A DNA stretch of 64,000 nt from Leptospira paudalimensis. Its GTDB lineage: Bacteria; Spirochaetota; Leptospiria; Leptospirales; Leptospiraceae. How positions within the stretch are numbered: position 1 is the first letter of the stretch; every line of letters begins with the position of its first letter. The notes beneath the pieces were generated by a model. It worked only from the letters and a program-made list of their open reading frames with translations, made no database searches and was not told the origin of the DNA. Shown one piece after another: positions 20,655 to 31,042 of the stretch. The stretch lies in assembly GCF_026151345.1 (NCBI RefSeq), contig NZ_JAMQPR010000001.1:2214676-2278675 (forward strand). The letters run 5' to 3'. A program made the position numbers and the translations under genes.

Positions 20655-21360
20655 GGTGGTGGCAATTGGGAGGCCTTTCTCCTTTTGTGATATTAAATAA
20701 TTTCCCTTCATCAATTTCAAAAATTTCATGAAACCCAAATCCCCAATCATGTTCAAGACTGTGGGTAATGAAAAACAAAGATCGATTTCCTTGTTTTAGA
20801 TATTCGGATAAAACAGACTGAAAGAGTTCCCTTGCGTTATGGTCCAATGAATCCATTGGTTCATCTAAAAATATCAAGTTTGCCTTCGTCAGTAAGGATC
20901 GTAAAATCAGAACTTTTTGAAGTTGCCCACCACTACACAATGAAATTTGTTTTTTCAAATAGGAACTAACACCGGTTCGTTCTATTAATTCTCTATCCTC
21001 TTCTGAAAATTTAGATTTAGGTAAAAAACTAAGCCCAATATTTTTTGGCATCAGTAAAACATCTTCCACTCTGAGAGGGAAATCCAATGCCATTTTTTTC
21101 GCTTGGGGAACATAGGATGTGGTAATTGATTTTGAGAAAGTGATGTTTCCCGCAAGTGGTGGGAGTAAGTCAGTGAGTGTTCGAAACAATGTTGTTTTTC
21201 CAGCTCCATTTCCACCGACTAGGGCGTAAGTTTTGCCGGATTCAATGTGTAGGTGGATGTCTGAGACAACAGGAAACTCTTTTCTGTACCCAACAGACAA
21301 GTGGTCTGCATGGATAAAAGTGGTGTGAGTCTTTGGACTATTTAGTTTTATCGCTTGCAT
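20647..21360 (-). CDS. znuC: Metal (zinc-type) ABC transporter ATP-binding protein
   Basis: 237 residues with Walker A GGNGAGKTT (49-57), signature LCSGGQLQKV (141-150) and Walker B LIFLDEP (162-168), followed by the switch histidine in FFITHS. The C-terminus ends CHHHD, a possible metal-contacting tail. It overlaps the substrate-binding protein gene by 23 bases and the permease gene by eight. Confidence 0.9.
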   Translation of the reverse strand: MQAIKLNSPKTHTTFIHADHLSVGYRKEFPVVSDIHLHIESGKTYALVGGNGAGKTTLFRTLTDLLPPLAGNITFSKSITTSYVPQAKKMALDFPLRVEDVLLMPKNIGLSFLPKSKFSEEDRELIERTGVSSYLKKQISLCSGGQLQKVLILRSLLTKANLIFLDEPMDSLDHNARELFQSVLSEYLKQGNRSLFFITHSLEHDWGFGFHEIFEIDEGKLFNITKGERPPNCHHHD

Positions 21361-22300
21361 CGCGTATCTTTTGTAAACTCAAACGTAAGTTCTCTTCATA
21401 ACTAGTGGTGTCTAGTGCACCTACGGAAACCGGAAGTGTGACCACAACCGATCCAGGCACCTTGGACGATACGTACTCAGCATACTTTGGATTATGATAG
21501 GGTCCGATCAAGATAATTTTTATCTTTTCTGCTATCATATATCCGATCACCTGATCCATATAACGAACAGAAGGTGGAACTCCAGGACGTTCTTCTATGG
21601 TAAGGTTTGCATTAAATTTAAACCGAGATGCCAAATAAACAAATTGGTCATGGAACACTGCTACTTTTAATCCAAAATAGGGTTCCATTTTTTTCATCTC
21701 TTCTTTCGTCAGTTGGATGAGACGTTTTTTAAAGGAATTAAAATTAGTTTCATAGTACTCCCCATTGAGTGGATCCACTCTTGTAAGGGCATTTTTGATG
21801 TTTTGGGCCATTTGGATGGCATTGATCGGGTCATTCCAATAATGGGGATTCCCATAAATGTGCATATCTCCCATGGACCTATCCATCATCACGGTTGGTT
21901 CCCCAAGGATTTTCACTCCAAAGGAAGTGTCACAATACCCTGGTTGGCCTTTTTGGATTTTCATATTGCGAGATTGTTGTTGGAGATAAGGAATCCAACC
22001 AATTTCTAAATCGAGACCCACAACACATAAAACATCAGCTTCACTGAGTTTGACTAAAAAATCAGGACGAGTCATCACAAAATGTGGATCATCCACTCCA
22101 CGGATCATTCCATAAACATCTGCCCTATCACCTGCGACTTGTTCGGCGATGTACTTAATATCCGAGATACTTGCTACAAGTGATACCTTTCCAAATACAG
22201 GTGAGGAAATAAACATAAGGATAGAGAGAATCAGAAAATGAAAGATTGGTTTATTCTTTGAATTTTGATGATGATAAATTGCAGAATCAAATTGATACAT
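21338..22300 (-). CDS. znuA: Metal (zinc-type) ABC transporter substrate-binding protein
   Basis: 320 residues of the ZnuA/TroA cluster A-I family with an N-terminal signal segment (about 18-37). Likely metal-ligand histidines are H73 (VDDPHF), H153 (GNPHYW) and H217 (VFHDQF). The position of the fourth acidic ligand carries GPYHNPKYAE, so H269 or the nearby Glu could complete the site. The His-rich loop of E. coli ZnuA is absent. It ends within the ATPase gene and starts 14 bases after the upstream channel gene. Confidence 0.86.
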   Translation of the reverse strand: MYQFDSAIYHHQNSKNKPIFHFLILSILMFISSPVFGKVSLVASISDIKYIAEQVAGDRADVYGMIRGVDDPHFVMTRPDFLVKLSEADVLCVVGLDLEIGWIPYLQQQSRNMKIQKGQPGYCDTSFGVKILGEPTVMMDRSMGDMHIYGNPHYWNDPINAIQMAQNIKNALTRVDPLNGEYYETNFNSFKKRLIQLTKEEMKKMEPYFGLKVAVFHDQFVYLASRFKFNANLTIEERPGVPPSVRYMDQVIGYMIAEKIKIILIGPYHNPKYAEYVSSKVPGSVVVTLPVSVGALDTTSYEENLRLSLQKIRDASDKTK

Positions 22301-22314
22301 GATATCCTATTTCC

Positions 22315-23676
22315 TTAATAACTATGTGCAGGATGAGAACCTAAAATGGCGACTGCTTGCACATAAAATCTCCACTCGCGCTGTTCCTGGAATTCTTGTT
22401 TGGAAAAATCCTGGATGTATCGCCTTTCGATCGAACCACGAATCCTTCCAAATTCTGAACTATGAAAAGTAATTTGAGTCGAATGGGCTTCTATAGCATT
22501 GTCTGCTAGTTTTCCATTTTTGTCGACAAGTGATTTATCAGTAAAATAATCATAACGATACCCGAGTGACCAAAGTTGGTGGAATTTATAATCCACAAAA
22601 AAGTAATAACCCCACTGGTCTCTGGATGCTGCTTTTGATTTTTGGAAGGTGCTTGGGTCCATTTGTTCTGGGAAAATTTCTTGTTGGTACCAACCTTCGG
22701 ACATGATCATGAGTTCTCTGAGATTGGAACGATTCCATCTTAAAACCGCATCCATTCCATACAGATACCTTTGGTTTTTTCTATCTGTCGTTGGTTCATA
22801 CCGAACTCCAGAAAATCCAAATTGGGTTCCCCAGTTATTTCCAAAATAATAAAAATGTTTGAGGTGGGCATAACCCATTGGGTTATTTTTTTGTTGGCCT
22901 TCCGTATGGGCATGACCCCATTTCCTTCCATTAGTTGCACCTAACACTAATTCCTGGGTAATCCATTTCCATGGTAATAAAATACTAAACTCTGCTCCTG
23001 TATCCATAGCAGACTCAAAACCAATGAATTTTTCATGTACGATTGGATTCATCGTGAAAGGCCTGTCGTGAAGGTGGATTCGATTCAACCTTCCAATATC
23101 GAGAAACATCTGTCCTACTTTGAGAGAAGTATTAAAAGGTAAAAATGGGAACAAAACATTTGCTTCATGGACCTCAAAATAATATTTCCCATCTTCCCCG
23201 TGAGCAGCACCCAAAAAATTGGCTCGCATCCATTGGTCAACCGCAGCTGTAAATCCAAACTCAGCAGAACGAACATCCATTTTATTATCGATACGTTCCC
23301 CTGTTCCCCTTGGTTTGTTTCGATCCCATGCTCCGACTATGTCAATCGCGGCAGAAACATCCATCATCAAGTTTTGTGCAGAACGATTGATTTGGTTGGG
23401 TTGTTGTACGTTGGACGTGACTCCACGACTTCCTTCTGTACTTTTACTTCTTGTTTCTTGGTCTTTTAAATCTTTATCAAGTTCTGCTTCCCAATCATTG
23501 GGTTCTGGATTTGGCGATTTGGATTTAAGTGAGTTTGATTGTTTTTTGGAATCTGGTTCTTCTAGTTCTTTTTCCCAGTCATTTGTATCCGCATACAACC
23601 AAAATGCAAAAAAGACTGGTAGCATAACAACTACCAGCCGAAGAAAGGAAAAATGTTTATGGAATCCAAGTTTCAC
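22315..23676 (-). CDS. Predicted outer-membrane beta-barrel protein of the zinc operon
   Basis: 453 residues. A signal peptide is followed by a hydrophilic region (about 30-100) with the repeated acidic motif NDWEKEL / NDWEAEL, and then alternating beta strands to the end, typical of a porin-like barrel. The C-terminal residues contain many aromatic strand ends. Start appears to be GTG at 23676. It lies between the lipoprotein gene (19 bases) and znuA (14 bases), so a role in metal passage through the outer membrane is inferred. I recognise no named family. Confidence 0.7.
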   Translation of the reverse strand: MKLGFHKHFSFLRLVVVMLPVFFAFWLYADTNDWEKELEEPDSKKQSNSLKSKSPNPEPNDWEAELDKDLKDQETRSKSTEGSRGVTSNVQQPNQINRSAQNLMMDVSAAIDIVGAWDRNKPRGTGERIDNKMDVRSAEFGFTAAVDQWMRANFLGAAHGEDGKYYFEVHEANVLFPFLPFNTSLKVGQMFLDIGRLNRIHLHDRPFTMNPIVHEKFIGFESAMDTGAEFSILLPWKWITQELVLGATNGRKWGHAHTEGQQKNNPMGYAHLKHFYYFGNNWGTQFGFSGVRYEPTTDRKNQRYLYGMDAVLRWNRSNLRELMIMSEGWYQQEIFPEQMDPSTFQKSKAASRDQWGYYFFVDYKFHQLWSLGYRYDYFTDKSLVDKNGKLADNAIEAHSTQITFHSSEFGRIRGSIERRYIQDFSKQEFQEQREWRFYVQAVAILGSHPAHSY

Positions 23677-23695
23677 AATACTAATATTTATATCC

Positions 23696-24439
23696 TTATC
23701 GAATCATTCCTGAAGTGCCTATTACAGACGAATAGATGGTCATCGATTTGACAATGACATTATTAAGTCTTAGACCAACTCGGTCACCATTTACATTCAC
23801 TGTCACACTATCCTGTTCGAATTGGTAAGAAGATCTGTTTACAGAATCACAAGATCCTTCCCAACCAAAGATATGAGCACCACTTTCTTCATGAACTTCT
23901 AAACATAACGTTTTTTCAATCCCAAGAGAAGTTCCCCAAGTTGCAGATTTTGTAAAAGCGGAAGAAGTATTATCTACTAATTTCTGAATCGTTGTAGCAG
24001 ATATCAGAAAACCAGGTCCATTGAAATTGGTTTCACCAGGCAAAATAGCTTTTAAAGTGGATGATGCATTGTTTAAAACGTATGTAACTTCTATCCCCGC
24101 TTTTTTGGAACCACCAGAAGATGATAAACTACTGGCACGTGTGACAATTGTAGATGCATCACTGGTTCCTGAAATACCACCATTAAAAGTCACATTCTGA
24201 GCAGTAAACCCTAAACCAAGTAAGGTTGTTGTCGCATCACCAGAACAGCCAAAAAAATTAAACCGTGTTCCATTTCCCGCAGCTCCAGAACGTGCAGATT
24301 GTCCGCAAGTTCCACTGTTTGCCAATAAAGCAGCGAGGATTACATCGTTATTATCCTTTTCTTTGGATGAAAAAAGTTCCGCACAATTGCCCAGAGAGAC
24401 AAATACCACAAATACCAAGATGGGTTTTAAAAAATTCAT
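23696..24439 (-). CDS. Lipoprotein heading the zinc-type operon
   Basis: 247 residues from the ATG at 24439, chosen because a GAGGT ribosome-binding site precedes it and the signal peptide (lipobox SLGNC) starts there. The mature protein has a low-complexity start, several cysteines (GTCGQSARS, FFGCSG, KTLCLEV, EGSCDSV) and no His-rich stretch. It is rich in Ser, Thr and Gly, suggesting a beta-rich surface domain. The family is unknown to me. It is directly downstream of the palindromic operator. Confidence 0.7.
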   Translation of the reverse strand: MNFLKPILVFVVFVSLGNCAELFSSKEKDNNDVILAALLANSGTCGQSARSGAAGNGTRFNFFGCSGDATTTLLGLGFTAQNVTFNGGISGTSDASTIVTRASSLSSSGGSKKAGIEVTYVLNNASSTLKAILPGETNFNGPGFLISATTIQKLVDNTSSAFTKSATWGTSLGIEKTLCLEVHEESGAHIFGWEGSCDSVNRSSYQFEQDSVTVNVNGDRVGLRLNNVIVKSMTIYSSVIGTSGMIR

Positions 24440-24460
24440 AAGTACCTCTGTGGAGACATC

Positions 24461-24481
24461 ATTTGCAACGCTGTTGCAAAT
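24461..24481 (-). promoter_or_regulatory. Perfect 9-3-9 palindrome, candidate Zur operator
   Basis: Arms ATTTGCAAC and GTTGCAAAT are perfect reverse complements around GCT. A third half-site, TGCAAC, follows directly at 24481-24486. The site lies 22-42 bases upstream of the lipoprotein start, in the 53-base gap after the amidohydrolase gene. The core TGCAAC-N3-GTTGCA recurs upstream of the COG0523 gene in this window. Function as a Fur-family (Zur) operator is inferred. Confidence 0.65.
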
Positions 24482-24492
24482 GCAACCACGTT

Positions 24493-25524
24493 TCATTTAA
24501 AAAATCGGTTTTTTCCGTTTTCGAAGAGGATTTTTTGTTTGGCTTTGTCGGAGATGGGGAGGTCCAAAAATTTGGAAATCGGATGGTTTAGATTATAAGG
24601 GATATTCGGAAAGTCAGATCCAAAGTAAATCTGATCCTTGTATCGTTCGAGGAGAGGGATTGCCTCGTCCACATCGGTTTCTTTGCCAGTCGCTAAAAAA
24701 TCCACAAATACCATTGTTGTATCCAAAGCTAAATTGTGATATTCTTCAAGTAACGAAGCATAGGCGGATATTTCATGTGCTCCCATATGAGCGACTATTA
24801 CATGTAATTTTGGATAGGTTTGGATAAATGGTTTAAAAAATTGAATTCCAGTAAATTCACCCGGTAAAGGTGCGGTACCCGTATGGATGAGGATCGGAAT
24901 TTCTTTCTTTTCCAAATAACCAAAACAATCACTGAGTTCTGGATCGTTTAAATTGAGTTTGGATACTTCACAATGGAGTTTAAATCCTAAAAAACCATAT
25001 ACCTCAACCGCTTCTTTTACATAGGAGTACACACCTACTTCAGGATAAAATGTCCCAAAGGGTATGGCACCTTGCCAATTTTGATAATTGTTGTAAGTCC
25101 AATCATTAAGTGACTTTGCCATATTCTTTTTATGAGCATAGTTGAGAGTGGTAAACTGTTTGATCCCATTGTGGTGCAGTCGATCTACTCTTTCCAGTTC
25201 TGGCAGACGGTATCCAATTGCCCAATTGGCATTATCAAACCAACGCCAAATTAATTTCATAATGGTTTCTGGAAAAAAATGAGTGTGGATATCGAAGATA
25301 TGAGGGATCCCTAAATCGGAAATTTTTTTCAAGTGGTCGGGAATGGGATCGTCAAGAATGGGAGGGAAAAAATCTCCCCTCCAAGGAAAGGGAGAGGAGA
25401 TTCGTGTGTCTTTTACATTTGCTGAACTTCCATCTTCTACTTCCTTCGCAAAACATGCGTAACAAGGAAGCAGAGGTGAATCCAGTTTGTGGTTATGCAG
25501 TGACTGGAGTTTTTTTCTTTCCAC
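24493..25524 (-). CDS. Amidohydrolase-superfamily metal hydrolase (COG2159 type)
   Basis: 343 residues. Metal-site motifs in order: DIHTHFFP (HxH), FKLHCE, ILIHTG, HMGAHE and FGSDFP with the late aspartate. This is the pattern of the TIM-barrel amidohydrolase_2 family, which includes decarboxylases and lactonases. The substrate is not evident. The apparent GTG start lies 31 bases inside the upstream acyl-CoA dehydrogenase gene. The first 60 residues are poorly conserved in appearance, so a later start is possible. Confidence 0.8.
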   Translation of the reverse strand: MERKKLQSLHNHKLDSPLLPCYACFAKEVEDGSSANVKDTRISSPFPWRGDFFPPILDDPIPDHLKKISDLGIPHIFDIHTHFFPETIMKLIWRWFDNANWAIGYRLPELERVDRLHHNGIKQFTTLNYAHKKNMAKSLNDWTYNNYQNWQGAIPFGTFYPEVGVYSYVKEAVEVYGFLGFKLHCEVSKLNLNDPELSDCFGYLEKKEIPILIHTGTAPLPGEFTGIQFFKPFIQTYPKLHVIVAHMGAHEISAYASLLEEYHNLALDTTMVFVDFLATGKETDVDEAIPLLERYKDQIYFGSDFPNIPYNLNHPISKFLDLPISDKAKQKILFENGKNRFFK

Positions 25525-27250
25525 GAATTTTAGTTAGGTTAGACGCCAAGATCGCTGCACTGTCTAAAATATAACTTTCAGTCAGTGTTTTTCTATGATT
25601 TCGTCTTTCTACTTTGGATCTTCCAATACTTCTTTCGAGTAACAAACTGTTATGGAATCTTGCAGCAGATTCTACTACTTCAAATGCTAACTCCTCACGA
25701 AGAGGTGTTGAATCTATTTCAGCATATTCTGCCACAACAGTTTCAAATTGTTTGAAGAGTTCGTTTAGTTCGGAAGAAGAAACAAAACCAGACATTTCCG
25801 ATTTTAAGTATTCACGGTAAATTCCAGTTTCTGTCATACCAGAAACGATACCTCCGATACAAGCTACTGTTTGGAGTTGTGTCGTTCCTTCGTAAATGTT
25901 TGTGATCCGAACATCTCGATACAACCTTGCCACGTCATAATCTTCTGTATAACCAGAACCGCCATGGATTTGTAGAGCATCATAAGCAACTACGTTTGCC
26001 ATTTCCGTGATGTAGTATTTGGAAAGTGGTGTGAAGAGTGAGGCTAGTTTTTCCCATTTTTTAAAGGTTTCATCTTTTTTGATGTCCTTTTCGGTGAGGC
26101 CTTTCATTTTTCCTCGTTCTTCTTTCCAACGGTATTGGTCGACTGCAAAACTAGCTTCGTATAAAATACAACGCATTGCAGCAACTTCACGTTCCATTCT
26201 TTCTAACATTTTTTTCACAGCAGTGATGTTGCTGATGGTTTTTCCAAATTGGACACGTTCTTCTGCATATTTTTTTCCTTCAAAATAAGCAGCAGTTGCA
26301 ATTCCCATAGCTTGGGCCGCAATGTTTAACCTTGCTTGGTTCATCATTGCCATTGAATATTTAACGAGTCCTTTTCCTTCTTCACCGATAAGGATACCTG
26401 GAGCATTTTCAAAAACAACTTCACAAGTTGGTGAACAATGAAGCCCCATTTTCTTTTCAATGGATGCAACAAACACATCCTTTGAATGAACTAAGAAAAA
26501 GGAAAGTCCTCTTGCTCCACTGGTTGTGGTACCTGTTCGTGCTAAAGTTAAAATGATGGAAGGGGCATTTCCAAATCCGCATGCATGGGTGATAAATCGT
26601 TTGGTTCCAGTGATTCTCCAAACACCATCCTCACCCTTAACTGCTTTTGTTTGTAAATTTGGGAGGTCAGAACCATAGTTAGGTTCTGTAAGTGCCATCG
26701 CACCACAAAGTTCACCAGATGCCATTTTTGGAACATACTCATGAATCATCTCTTCTGTTCCAAAACGTTCCACAGTTTCTGCAAGGTTCATACAACCAAG
26801 AGTGATCGCAAGGGATCCGTCACCACGTGATACACACTCAGATAACATGGATTGAACGACAGAAGGTAATCCAAGTCCACCGTAATGTCTATGGATTCCA
26901 TACGGCAATAAACCAGCAGATTTAATTTTTTCTACCACGTCTAACATTGGTTTTGGGAAACCAACTTGGCCGTCTTTGTATTTGAGTCCCTCTTCATCCA
27001 TTTGTTTGGCAACTTGTGAGATGTCATTTCCAGCAATGTCCCCACCTGCTTCGAGTGTGGATCTGTAAAATTCAATCGCATCTTCGTAATTTCCAGGAGC
27101 AAAGGTGAGTTCCTCTTTTCCTGATTTTTGGAATTCTGCAAAATCTTCGAACCCTTGTTCGTATTGGTCGATGACCGCATTCCAAGGTGTGAGAGAATCA
27201 AAATGATCAATTAGGTCATCATTATCATTAAAATAGTTATTAGATATCAT
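25493..27250 (-). CDS. Acyl-CoA dehydrogenase
   Basis: FAD-dependent oxidation of acyl-CoA in fatty-acid degradation. 585 residues, with segments such as [42 protein letters not shown] and the catalytic-base context [10 protein letters not shown] (Glu454). It is about 200 residues longer than short-chain enzymes, with extra C-terminal helices as in the long 580-600-residue class. The ATG start is clear. It is translationally overlapped with the amidohydrolase gene. Confidence 0.93.
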   Translation of the reverse strand: MISNNYFNDNDDLIDHFDSLTPWNAVIDQYEQGFEDFAEFQKSGKEELTFAPGNYEDAIEFYRSTLEAGGDIAGNDISQVAKQMDEEGLKYKDGQVGFPKPMLDVVEKIKSAGLLPYGIHRHYGGLGLPSVVQSMLSECVSRGDGSLAITLGCMNLAETVERFGTEEMIHEYVPKMASGELCGAMALTEPNYGSDLPNLQTKAVKGEDGVWRITGTKRFITHACGFGNAPSIILTLARTGTTTSGARGLSFFLVHSKDVFVASIEKKMGLHCSPTCEVVFENAPGILIGEEGKGLVKYSMAMMNQARLNIAAQAMGIATAAYFEGKKYAEERVQFGKTISNITAVKKMLERMEREVAAMRCILYEASFAVDQYRWKEERGKMKGLTEKDIKKDETFKKWEKLASLFTPLSKYYITEMANVVAYDALQIHGGSGYTEDYDVARLYRDVRITNIYEGTTQLQTVACIGGIVSGMTETGIYREYLKSEMSGFVSSSELNELFKQFETVVAEYAEIDSTPLREELAFEVVESAARFHNSLLLERSIGRSKVERRNHRKTLTESYILDSAAILASNLTKIRGKKKTPVTA

Positions 27251-27379
27251 ACAATTTATTGGCTCCTAACAAGGACTTTCACTCACGTTTCAATATCGTG
27301 AAAAGAATTACAAATAATTTTCCCTGGTGGATTCCTGAACGAATGTCCAATCCGTTAAGTTAATGGTGTTAAACAAGGA

Positions 27380-28912
27380 TCATTTGATGCGATTGGCAAG
27401 GACTTGGATGTCTTCGATGTGTTCTGCAAGCACCCTAGTATTTTCAGCCACTACTTGGACTGCATCTTCAATGTTTTGGGCAGCACGCATCACTTCCTGG
27501 TTACCAATGGATTGTTCTTTGGCAATGGTTTCTAGTTGTGAGGAAATATCTTTTAATTCTTTTTGAGAATCCACTACCCTTGCATTTAATTTTTGTAATT
27601 CGATGATTTTTGTATTAAAACTTATAACCTTAGATTGGATATTTAACATCTCTCTTTCTTGGTTATTGGCAAGAGAATTTGCTTCTTTCGCAGATAAATT
27701 CCCTTTCATTAAATCTGATTTTGATTTCAAAATGGTTTTGGAAATGATACTCGCATTGGTTGCAGAATTATCTGCTAGTTTGGCTACTTCTTGTGCGACA
27801 ACAGCAAATCCCCTTCCATGTTCTCCAGCCCTTGCAGCTTCAATCGAAGCATTTAACGCAAGCAAGTTGGTCTGATCTGCAATCTCTTTCATGATTTGGT
27901 TGACATCTTCCACTTTTTGAAAACTATCACTGACTTCGGAGAGTACATTGTTTAAATTTTCCATGGAGAGTGTGACTAGATTACTGAATTTGGAAGACTC
28001 TTTGATTAGCCCAGAAATCAATTCAATTTCAGAACGAACTGAAGTGACAATTCCTTCTAAAGTTTTACTTTCTTCATTTAACGATTCAATCCTTTGGTAT
28101 TGGTCTTTCACAAATGAAAATGAATTTTCTGTTGATTGGGCAATTTCGGTGAGGGATGCTGATATTTCTTCAATGGATGCAGCTTGGTTTTGAACAAGAC
28201 CATTCAAATCATCAGTAAAAACTTTTAAAGCAGCAACAGATTGGTTTAAGTTTTCACCTGTTTCAACCATTGCTTCTTTTTGTTCTGATACAATTTTCGC
28301 ATGGGCATCTGCTTCTTTTTTACCAACCATTGCTTCTTCGCGAATGGAAATGAGTAGTCCCACCATCTTACTCATAAAGTAAGTTGCTAAGATTAAAAAA
28401 ACAATTTTCACAATTTCAATAGGTAAAGACAAGGAATGAGGCAAATGATGGACATCGTTTCTATCGACAAAACTAACTCCCATCTGGTATGAAAATAACA
28501 ATGAACCAATGTGGATACAAATAAGAAGTACACCTACGATGATGGTTTGTTTGGAAGAAAATAAAAAACCTGAATACAAGATCACAAAAAAACAAATTGT
28601 GTAATTCACTCCAAGTTTAAGAGCAGCTGCTGATAAATCTAAAGTGATGAGTGATTGGCCCCAAGTGGATATGCCTACAAGAATTGCATCACCTATCACA
28701 AACAAAAAAGGATAAGGATTAAGATGTCGTCGAAATAAATACAATTGAGTAAATGCAAAAATTCCATAAAAGACAGTTGCAATGACCATCACAACCAATT
28801 GGTCAGTCCGAAGTGAACCTAAACTTCCCAAAATACCCAATACATAAATTCCAAATAAAATAAACCGTATGGTATTGATGGTTTTGGCTGATTGTAATTT
28901 ATATTCGTCCAT
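27380..28912 (-). CDS. Methyl-accepting chemotaxis-type receptor with multi-helix membrane domain
   Basis: 510 residues. About six membrane helices occupy residues 15-195, with almost no periplasmic domain. They are followed by a long coiled coil and the conserved hairpin tip [20 protein letters not shown]. No HAMP domain is apparent. It would pass a membrane- or cytoplasm-sensed signal to CheA. A second protein of the same architecture is at 61101-62654. It stands alone. Confidence 0.88.
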   Translation of the reverse strand: MDEYKLQSAKTINTIRFILFGIYVLGILGSLGSLRTDQLVVMVIATVFYGIFAFTQLYLFRRHLNPYPFLFVIGDAILVGISTWGQSLITLDLSAAALKLGVNYTICFFVILYSGFLFSSKQTIIVGVLLICIHIGSLLFSYQMGVSFVDRNDVHHLPHSLSLPIEIVKIVFLILATYFMSKMVGLLISIREEAMVGKKEADAHAKIVSEQKEAMVETGENLNQSVAALKVFTDDLNGLVQNQAASIEEISASLTEIAQSTENSFSFVKDQYQRIESLNEESKTLEGIVTSVRSEIELISGLIKESSKFSNLVTLSMENLNNVLSEVSDSFQKVEDVNQIMKEIADQTNLLALNASIEAARAGEHGRGFAVVAQEVAKLADNSATNASIISKTILKSKSDLMKGNLSAKEANSLANNQEREMLNIQSKVISFNTKIIELQKLNARVVDSQKELKDISSQLETIAKEQSIGNQEVMRAAQNIEDAVQVVAENTRVLAEHIEDIQVLANRIK

Positions 28913-29088
28913 AAGATACGGAGGTTATCATGGTGTTTCCCATATAGATTGCAAGGAAATACTTCTCGCAGGAACCCACTAAGGTTCATCGCGGACCAAT
29001 CAATCAAACGAATCAAAAAAAGTTACCAGAATTGTTTCTATTTCGATCCAAAAAAAAGCAAAACGGAATACCAAGTCCAGAAACATTC

Positions 29089-29105
29089 TTGCAACTGTGT
29101 TGCAT
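29089..29105 (+). promoter_or_regulatory. Candidate Zur operator, distal copy upstream of the COG0523 gene
   Basis: TTGCAAC-TGT-GTTGCAT: six inner base pairs (TGCAAC/GTTGCA) are a perfect inverted repeat with a 3-base spacer, the same core and spacing as the palindrome at 24461-24481. It ends seven bases before a TTGACA -35-like hexamer at 29112-29117. Confidence 0.6.
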
Positions 29106-29137
29106 TTTTATTTGACAAAAAACCTCCCACTTTTCAA

Positions 29138-29154
29138 ATGCAACTTAATTGCAT
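29138..29154 (+). promoter_or_regulatory. Candidate Zur operator, proximal copy upstream of the COG0523 gene
   Basis: ATGCAAC-TTA-ATTGCAT matches the motif at six of seven arm positions, and read as ATGCAA-N5-TTGCAT it is a perfect dyad. It sits about 20 bases downstream of TTGACA (29112-29117), so it would cover the transcription start, and it abuts the ribosome-binding site at 29155-29162. Confidence 0.55.
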
Positions 29155-29169
29155 AAGGAGGGTCTCCAC

Positions 29170-30396
29170 TTGGACAAAAAAATACCCGTAACTGTTTTAT
29201 CAGGATTTTTAGGAGCAGGCAAAACCACCCTTCTCAATCATGTTCTTTCGAACAGAGAAGGTATGCGTGTCGCTGTCATTGTCAATGACATGAGTGAAGT
29301 GAATATTGATGCCAAGTTAGTTGCGAATGGCGCTTCACTCAGTCGAACAGACGAATCTCTCGTCGAAATGTCCAATGGTTGTATTTGTTGTACGTTACGA
29401 GAGGATCTTCTCATTGAGGTAACTAGACTTGCAAAGGAGAATCGATTTGATTACATTCTAATCGAATCAACTGGAGTATCAGAACCATTACCTATTGCTG
29501 AAACATTTACTTTTGAAGACGAAGCGGGTGTTAGCTTATCAAATCTCGTTCAACTCGATTCCATGATTACAGTAGTTGATGCAGTCAATTTTTTAAAGGA
29601 TTTTGAAAGTTTAGATTCCTTAAAAAAACGAGAATTAGGTGCAGGAGAGGAAGATGATCGAGATTTAGTAGATTTATTAGTAGACCAAGTTGAATTTTCG
29701 AATCTGCTAGTAGTAAACAAAATTAGTCTTTTATCAGAATCAAACAAAAACAAACTTCTCACAATTTTACGTTCACTCAATGCTGAAGCTGAAATCATTA
29801 CCACAGATTTTGGAAAAATTCCACTTAATAAAGTATTTAATACGGGCAAGTTCGATTTTGAAAAAGCGAGTCAATTTCCATTGTGGTTAAAAGAATTAAG
29901 GGGGGAACATGTTCCTGAAACTGAAGAATACGGAATTAAAAGTTTTGTGTATGTAAATCGAAAACCCATGCATCCAAAACGTTTTTATGATTGGTTGGAT
30001 TCTGAAAAAGACGGACTCGTGAGAGCAAAAGGATTTGTCTGGCTTGCTACTAAAATGGATTGGGTTGTGTTGTATTCCCAAGCTGGAAATCTTTCATCAT
30101 ACAAACCAGAAGGTTTTTGGTGGGCAAGTATAAGAGAAGAGGACATTCCAGACGAGCCGGATGTCATTGAAAATATAAAACACCATTGGTTAGAACCTTG
30201 GGGTGACAGACGGCAAGAAATTGTCCTTATCGGTAGGGACATGAATGAGAAAAAGATAAGGTCATCTCTCGATAAATGTTTGTTAACCGATGAAGAATAC
30301 AAACAAGGACCTGAGATTTGGGCTAACTTAGAAGATCCGTTTCCCAATTGGGATGAAATGATTGGTGAACCTGAAACCGAGGTAATTTCAAAATGA
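29170..30396 (+). CDS. COG0523 (CobW/ZigA-type) GTPase, probable zinc metallochaperone
   Basis: 408 residues. G3E GTPase with P-loop GFLGAGKTT (12-20), the metal-binding CICC motif (C71, C73, C74) in [12 protein letters not shown], the ESTGVSEP switch region and the NKIS base-recognition segment. The C-terminal CobW_C domain follows. Start is TTG at 29170, chosen because AAGGAGGG ends seven bases before it; an earlier in-frame TTG precedes that site. The related ZigA/YeiR proteins deliver zinc to target enzymes under zinc starvation. Here the double operator supports a zinc role rather than cobalamin synthesis. Confidence 0.9.
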   Translation: MDKKIPVTVLSGFLGAGKTTLLNHVLSNREGMRVAVIVNDMSEVNIDAKLVANGASLSRTDESLVEMSNGCICCTLREDLLIEVTRLAKENRFDYILIESTGVSEPLPIAETFTFEDEAGVSLSNLVQLDSMITVVDAVNFLKDFESLDSLKKRELGAGEEDDRDLVDLLVDQVEFSNLLVVNKISLLSESNKNKLLTILRSLNAEAEIITTDFGKIPLNKVFNTGKFDFEKASQFPLWLKELRGEHVPETEEYGIKSFVYVNRKPMHPKRFYDWLDSEKDGLVRAKGFVWLATKMDWVVLYSQAGNLSSYKPEGFWWASIREEDIPDEPDVIENIKHHWLEPWGDRRQEIVLIGRDMNEKKIRSSLDKCLLTDEEYKQGPEIWANLEDPFPNWDEMIGEPETEVISK

Positions 30397-30920
30397 AAGT
30401 TTATTTAGGAGAATTGCCAGTGGAACTCACTGGCAAGAGACCAAGGTTGGGAAATCCGATTGAAGGAAAATATCGGTTTACTCCAGTGCTCAATACAAAA
30501 ACTAAATTTCCGAATCTGCAAAAAAGTAAGGGTATCATATTTCTTTCTACATTACCCAATGTAAAATCCTTTGCCTGTTCTGCACAAGTTTTAGATTTAG
30601 AAGTTGAAATTAACAAACGCAATATCCCTGCAAAAATTTTCCATCTTGCATCATGTGGAAAAGAGTCTTGGGCAGAGATCAAAAAGTTACATCCACAGTT
30701 GAAAGCACGCGGGTATTCGCTTCAAAACTGTAGTCAAAAAGAAATACATAACTTTAAACAAATGTTGGGAGTGGGAGTCAAAAACTCACATCGATTGGCA
30801 CATGCACTTTTTGCACTCAAAGATGGAAGAATTATAGGATCTTATATCCCTAAGCAACAATACGGTGTACCAAATATCAAACAATTTTTAAATCGATTGG
30901 AGAGAGGATTGTATTCATAA
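30393..30920 (+). CDS. Tpx-like thioredoxin-fold protein
   Basis: 175 residues without a signal peptide. The segment [17 protein letters not shown] resembles the active-site strand and helix of thiol peroxidase (Tpx), which would make Cys62 the peroxidatic residue. Cys88 lies where a resolving cysteine could be, and a third is Cys113. The overall similarity is weak and the usual Thr before the active Cys is absent. It overlaps the COG0523 gene by four bases (ATGA) and is surely co-transcribed, hence likely part of the zinc-starvation response. A peroxidase or redox role is inference. Confidence 0.65.
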   Translation: MKVYLGELPVELTGKRPRLGNPIEGKYRFTPVLNTKTKFPNLQKSKGIIFLSTLPNVKSFACSAQVLDLEVEINKRNIPAKIFHLASCGKESWAEIKKLHPQLKARGYSLQNCSQKEIHNFKQMLGVGVKNSHRLAHALFALKDGRIIGSYIPKQQYGVPNIKQFLNRLERGLYS

Positions 30921-30952
30921 GGGAAATAAGAATCTTTGAATGAAATCCAGTG

Positions 30953-31009
30953 TCCTTTGTTTTGTATCGTTTTTTTTTATAGAACAAAGGAAGAGCCCTT
31001 ATATAGGGC
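30953..31009. terminator. Two hairpins between convergent genes, candidate bidirectional terminator
   Basis: A 9-bp stem TCCTTTGTT/AACAAAGGA (30953-30961 with 30983-30991) encloses a loop with a T run, and GCCCT-TATAT-AGGGC (30995-31009) follows. They fill the space between the convergent 30920 and 31043 stop codons. A classic U-tract directly after the stem is missing for both directions. Confidence 0.45.
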
Positions 31010-31042
31010 CCGAAACAATCTGGATTCCAATCTAAGCTTGGT

